A stretch of 10,000 bases of DNA from Kiritimatiellota bacterium (GTDB lineage Bacteria; Verrucomicrobiota; Kiritimatiellia; JAAZAB01), in assembly GCA_008636095.1 (NCBI GenBank), contig VSJD01000228.1, positions 1-10,000 of the forward strand. Reading direction: 5' to 3'. Made by a program: the position numbers and the translations under genes. The notes below the pieces were generated by a model. The model saw nothing but the letters and a program-made list of their open reading frames with translations. It had not been told where the DNA came from and ran no database searches. How positions within the stretch are numbered: the stretch's first letter is position 1; each line of letters opens with the position of its first letter. Below are positions 7,728-10,000 of the stretch, one piece after another.

Positions 7728-7934
7728 TCAGTCCTCATGCGCGGCGCGGGTAGCGACGTCGCATGCAGGACTTGGTTGGGCCTCTCCAAAATACTTCTTG
7801 GCTTTTTCGGTAACGTCTCTGATGAAGTCGGTCTTGGCCTCTGTGTAGGACACGCGATCACCACGGTGTGCGTCGGAGAGTTTCTCTTTGAGATCGCCAT
7901 ACTCCCGGGCAACCTTCTCTTTAAGAGTTTCCAT
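7728..7934 (-). CDS. Small charged helical protein, unknown
   Basis: A 68-residue soluble protein from the ATG at 7934 (METLKEKVAREYGDLKEKLS). A second ATG four codons upstream (7946) is in frame, but the downstream one has the purine-rich AGAGAACGA before it and is slightly favoured. Residues 1-50 are predicted as amphipathic helix rich in Lys, Glu, Asp and Arg, with repeated K-E-K. The C-terminal AQPSPACDVATRAAHED is low in structure and has one Cys. No domain is recognised. Small charged stress proteins of the CsbD type look superficially similar, but the CsbD glycine pattern is missing. It is followed after 19 bases by the HEAT/STN gene on the same strand, so the two may be co-transcribed. 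Confidence 0.5.
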   Translation of the reverse strand: METLKEKVAREYGDLKEKLSDAHRGDRVSYTEAKTDFIRDVTEKAKKYFGEAQPSPACDVATRAAHED

Positions 7935-8032
7935 TCGTTCTCTCATGCGGCCCGATCAGAGTAGAACCTTGGTGCGGGCGGTTTTAGGTGGAGGGTTTCC
8001 GACACGCCTCTGACGCAGAGTCCTGACTCCAC

Positions 8033-8146
8033 TCACGGAATACTCTTCTGTTGCTTCTCCTGCTTCTGCTGGGCCTTGTGATCTTGTTTGCTTACCATCT
8101 GTTTCTGAATCTTGTTCTTATTCTTTTTTCCGCCTTTGTCTCCCAT
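8033..8146 (-). CDS. Lysine-rich microprotein (37 aa)
   Basis: A short gene of 38 codons including the stop, with ATG at 8144-8146 and TGA at 8033-8035. The start is well supported by GGAAGGA eight bases upstream. The protein begins MGDKGGKKNKNKIQKQ and ends QKQEKQQKSIP. Nearly half the residues are Lys or Gln, with no hydrophobic core, so it is probably disordered or a single helix. A nucleic-acid or ribosome contact is conceivable but is inference. Short 'MGDK-G-K-K' proteins with Lys/Gln-rich tails occur widely in bacteria without known function, to my recollection. It is followed after 86 bases by the small helical protein gene on the same strand. A CTCTG/CAGAG hairpin lies at 8008-8020 between the two. 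Confidence 0.55.
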   Translation of the reverse strand: MGDKGGKKNKNKIQKQMVSKQDHKAQQKQEKQQKSIP

Positions 8147-8524
8147 TGTGTGAGTCCTTCCAGTTTTTTATTTATCGGTTTACCAGATGTCATTCCGTTG
8201 CCTCGGGACAATACATTTGTGGATAAAGCCTATACCCGCCCCGGCAGAAGGTCAACGCGGAAAATGACAGAAGGTGTTGCTCAGAATGCCCCAGGATCGG
8301 TCCGGGAGGGCGGGAGCTACAGGGTGTGTACTAGAATTCCGTCCAAAACACGGGCATTTTATGGGACGTTTTTGGGACGTCAAATCATGCCCCTATATGT
8401 ATCCAGGTGCCCCTATACGCCCTCATGGCGTAAATCGGCCGACATGCATGCCAAGCCGGTATCTATTGATTAGCATTGATATTACAGGGTGAAAACGAGG
8501 TGAGGCAAAAATAGCTCGGGGGGC
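8147..8524. other. Gene-free stretch before tRNA fragment copy 3
   Basis: It contains the Shine-Dalgarno site of the microprotein (8155-8161), an AT-rich patch near 8165-8185 that could hold its promoter, and the second copy of the 20-bp TGGGACGT repeat. TGCCCCTATA occurs twice, 20 bases apart (8388-8397 and 8408-8417). No gene or RNA is recognised. Confidence 0.4.
8362..8381. repeat. 20-bp repeat TGGGACGTTTTTGGGACGTC, copy 2
   Basis: It is identical to 5307-5326. Here the flanks differ: it lies between GGGCAT (about 8352) and ATGCCC (about 8387), which are inverted repeats of each other. Confidence 0.75.
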
Positions 8525-8563
8525 TTAGCAAACCGCTGCTTTCGGCCACTCAGCCACCTCTCC
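8525..8563. repeat. Truncated tRNA-Ser 5' half, copy 3
   Basis: Thirty-nine bases identical to 1823-1861 and 5124-5162, in the same orientation, again starting exactly at the anticodon loop. The bases to the right (ATACCAAAAAATTGCATCATAC) differ from the ATGCAGAATG runs in copies 1 and 2, so the tRNA upstream flank here is different. It is not a complete tRNA. Confidence 0.92.
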
Positions 8564-8617
8564 ATACCAAAAAATTGCATCATACATCATCACGTAAGCC
8601 CAACGGGTTGCTCGCTC

Positions 8618-8666
8618 TAAAGGCGACGCGGGGAGTCGCCTTTAGTGGCCATGGCTCCCCATGGCC
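8618..8666. repeat. Two adjacent perfect hairpins
   Basis: TAAAGGCGAC (8618-8627) pairs with GTCGCCTTTA (8635-8644) around a seven-base loop. It is followed at once by GGCCATGG (8647-8654) and CCATGGCC (8659-8666) around CTCC. Neither has a T-run after it, so these look like mobile palindromic repeats and not terminators. Confidence 0.7.
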
Positions 8667-8812
8667 CCGAAAACCGCTACTTTCGGCCACTTCCGGCTTC
8701 GTCCCGATACCCGCTCGAGCGGTGTGATCGGGACTACGCCGGACACAGCACCCACCTCTCCCCAAACAAATGCAGAATGTAGAATGCAGAAGGCAGAAAC
8801 TCAATCACTAAA
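8667..8812. repeat. Composite repeat, copy 3 (fourth tRNA fragment with hairpin insert)
   Basis: It starts with a 21-base fragment of the tRNA half with one mismatch (8671-8691). That fragment is interrupted by a strong hairpin (8692-8743: TCCGGC/GCCGGA outer stem, TCCCGAT/ATCGGGA, apical CCGCTCGAGCGG). It resumes with CACCCACCTCTCC, the acceptor end, then CAAACAAATGCAGAATGTAGAATG units and the tail AAACTCAATCACTAAA. The right half matches copy 1 (about 1920-2046) closely. Confidence 0.85.
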
Positions 8813-9240
8813 ATCATAATCATATATGACAGCGATGCGGGCGGGCAGGTTGGCGCGGGGTGCTTCACTTTCAAAAAAGGTGCTAGTTTAATGCATTTAA
8901 GCGAAATGATCATATTGAACCCCTTGCTGTCATGTTGCATCTGTTGTGACGGCCGTCACGACAGATGATAGGCTTTATATGGGAAGGTCTTCGCATTATA
9001 GATCTGCATGTCTGTTCCAGGATATGTACCCGTCCCTGCAGACGGTCAAACCGGGAATCACGGATGCGTTCATTCATCAAGAAGTGTATTGTATTTTTTG
9101 ATTGAACCAGCCATGCTTCCGGAATAACTTCGATTGCTTTCTTTATGGTCAAGGCAGTCTAAAAAAGACTATCTTTCTCATGCAAAAAACCGTGATAAAA
9201 ATATATCCTATTCAGTCAAATTAATGTGCGAGGTAACACA
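8813..9240. other. AT-rich region upstream of the decarboxylase
   Basis: This stretch carries the 30-bp palindrome described separately, a small hairpin AGTCT-AAAAA-AGACT (9156-9170) and the decarboxylase leader. A minus-strand frame (8910-9152) has plausible codon choice but starts with TTG, without a Shine-Dalgarno site, and resembles nothing I know. The base composition is lower in G+C than the flanking genes. Confidence 0.4.
8938..8967. promoter_or_regulatory. 30-bp near-perfect palindrome, possible operator
   Basis: The two 15-base arms (CATCTGTTGTGACGG and CCGTCACGACAGATG) meet without a loop and differ at a single position pair (T8945 against G8960). The lack of a loop favours a dimeric DNA-binding protein site over an RNA hairpin. 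It lies about 270 bases before the decarboxylase start. The regulator is unknown. Confidence 0.5.
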
Positions 9241-10000
9241 ATGGTTGAGAACAATGGCCTGACCTGTACCTTATCCCGTTATCTGCTCCATCGCCTGCAG
9301 GAGGCTGGTATTAGGCATCTCTTCGGGGTGCCCGGCGATTATGTCCTGGATTTTCTCGACGAGGTGATTGCCAGTCCGATCCAGTGGGTTGGTACCTGCA
9401 ATGAATTGAATGCCGGCTACGCAGCCGACGGTTACGCCCGCCTGAATGGTGCCGGCGCCGCAGTGGTAACGTACTGCGTTGGCGGCTTAAGCATCTTGAA
9501 CGCTGTAGCCGGGGCCTATGCCGAACGGGTACCCCTCATCGTCATCAGCGGTGCCCCACCTGCCCGGCGTAGAGAGGCGGGAGCGCTGGTTCATCATCTG
9601 GTTTCCGACTACTACCTGCAGCTGGATATATTCAAAAAGGTGACGATTGATGCTGCGATTCTTACCAATCCGGAAACCGCCCCCGATGAGATCGATCGGG
9701 TCATCCGCAACGGGATTCTCCATAAACTGCCGGTTTACTTGGAGCTTCCCGCAGATATGGCGCATACCCCCTGCCGTCAGCCTTCCCCACTTGCCCATAC
9801 CGTAACGCTGCACACAGACGAGGAGAACTTAAAGCATTGTCTCCAGGAGGCAGTAGAGTTGCTCAACAAGGCAGGCAGTCCTATTGTGCTGGCGGGCGTT
9901 GAGTTGCTGCGCTTTGGCCTGGGAAGCAGTCTCCTCCAACTTGTGGAAGGTCTTGAGCTTCCCTTTGCCACCATGCTCAGCAGCAAATCCGTGCTCCCGG
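9241..10000 (+). CDS. Thiamine-diphosphate-dependent alpha-keto acid decarboxylase, N-terminal part
   Basis: The first 253 residues of a pyruvate/indolepyruvate decarboxylase-type enzyme, which removes CO2 from a 2-keto acid to give an aldehyde using thiamine diphosphate and Mg. ATG 9241 is preceded by GAGGTAA. The N-terminal pyrimidine-binding domain is clear: GVPGDYVLDFLDEV at 29-42, with Asp33; GTCNELNAGYAADGYARLNG at 51-70, with the cofactor-activating Glu55; and GGLSILNAVAGAYAERVPLI at 81-100. The His118-His119 pair in ALVHHLVSDYY matches the HH motif that is diagnostic for the PDC/IPDC decarboxylase branch and absent from acetolactate synthases. From about 205 the central domain begins (EAVELLNKAGSPIVLAGVEL). 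The C-terminal Mg-binding domain is outside the window. The exact 2-keto acid (pyruvate, indolepyruvate, phenylpyruvate or branched-chain) cannot be fixed from this part. Confidence 0.93.
   Translation, partial: MVENNGLTCTLSRYLLHRLQEAGIRHLFGVPGDYVLDFLDEVIASPIQWVGTCNELNAGYAADGYARLNGAGAAVVTYCVGGLSILNAVAGAYAERVPLIVISGAPPARRREAGALVHHLVSDYYLQLDIFKKVTIDAAILTNPETAPDEIDRVIRNGILHKLPVYLELPADMAHTPCRQPSPLAHTVTLHTDEENLKHCLQEAVELLNKAGSPIVLAGVELLRFGLGSSLLQLVEGLELPFATMLSSKSVLP

Noticed and set aside
8849..8866. Sigma-54-like TGGCGCGGGGTGCTT
   Set aside because: The GG and GC elements are two bases too close for a -24/-12 promoter.
8910..9152. Minus-strand frame of 80 codons
   Set aside because: It has a TTG start with an in-frame stop just upstream, no Shine-Dalgarno site, no recognised family, and overlaps the 30-bp palindrome. 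Not strong enough to call.

Overview
The window looks like a chromosomal segment from an uncultured-type bacterium, most likely of the Verrucomicrobiota or a neighbouring phylum. This is inference. It rests on exported HEAT-repeat proteins with TIMP-like, Ig-like and secretin-N-like modules, on an SSF transporter with a large soluble insert, and on abundant intergenic 'ATGCAGAATG' repeats and short GC-rich hairpins.

Layout. At the left, a sodium:solute symporter gene runs off the window edge on the minus strand (1-1531). Upstream of it lie a possible structured RNA (about 1611-1739) and an intact tRNA-Ser(GCU), both on the minus strand. From the tRNA rightwards the window is accessory in character. 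The tRNA 5' half, from the anticodon loop to the 5' end (39 bp), is repeated without a mismatch at 5124-5162 and 8525-8563, in the same orientation as the original. These copies bracket two cargo blocks of about 3.3 and 3.4 kb. Block 1 holds a DUF433/DUF5615 toxin-antitoxin pair and an exported Ig-like/HEAT protein. Block 2 holds, on the minus strand, a lysine-rich microprotein, a small charged helical protein, an exported TIMP-like/HEAT/secretin-N-like protein and a YjbQ family protein. No integrase is visible in the window.

The tRNA fragments sit inside longer composite repeats. Each composite has a fragment of the tRNA 5' half, a run of degenerate ATGCAGAATG units, and a GC-rich hairpin inserted between the parts that correspond to the D-loop and the acceptor end. 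A separate 20-bp repeat (TGGGACGTTTTTGGGACGTC) occurs once near copy 2 and once near copy 3.

At the right end, after an AT-rich spacer with a near-perfect 30-bp palindrome, a thiamine-diphosphate-dependent alpha-keto acid decarboxylase begins (9241) and runs off the edge. The symporter, the decarboxylase and the cargo genes do not form an obvious pathway. The main point of interest is the repeat architecture built from the tRNA-Ser gene and the exported scaffold-like proteins between the copies.
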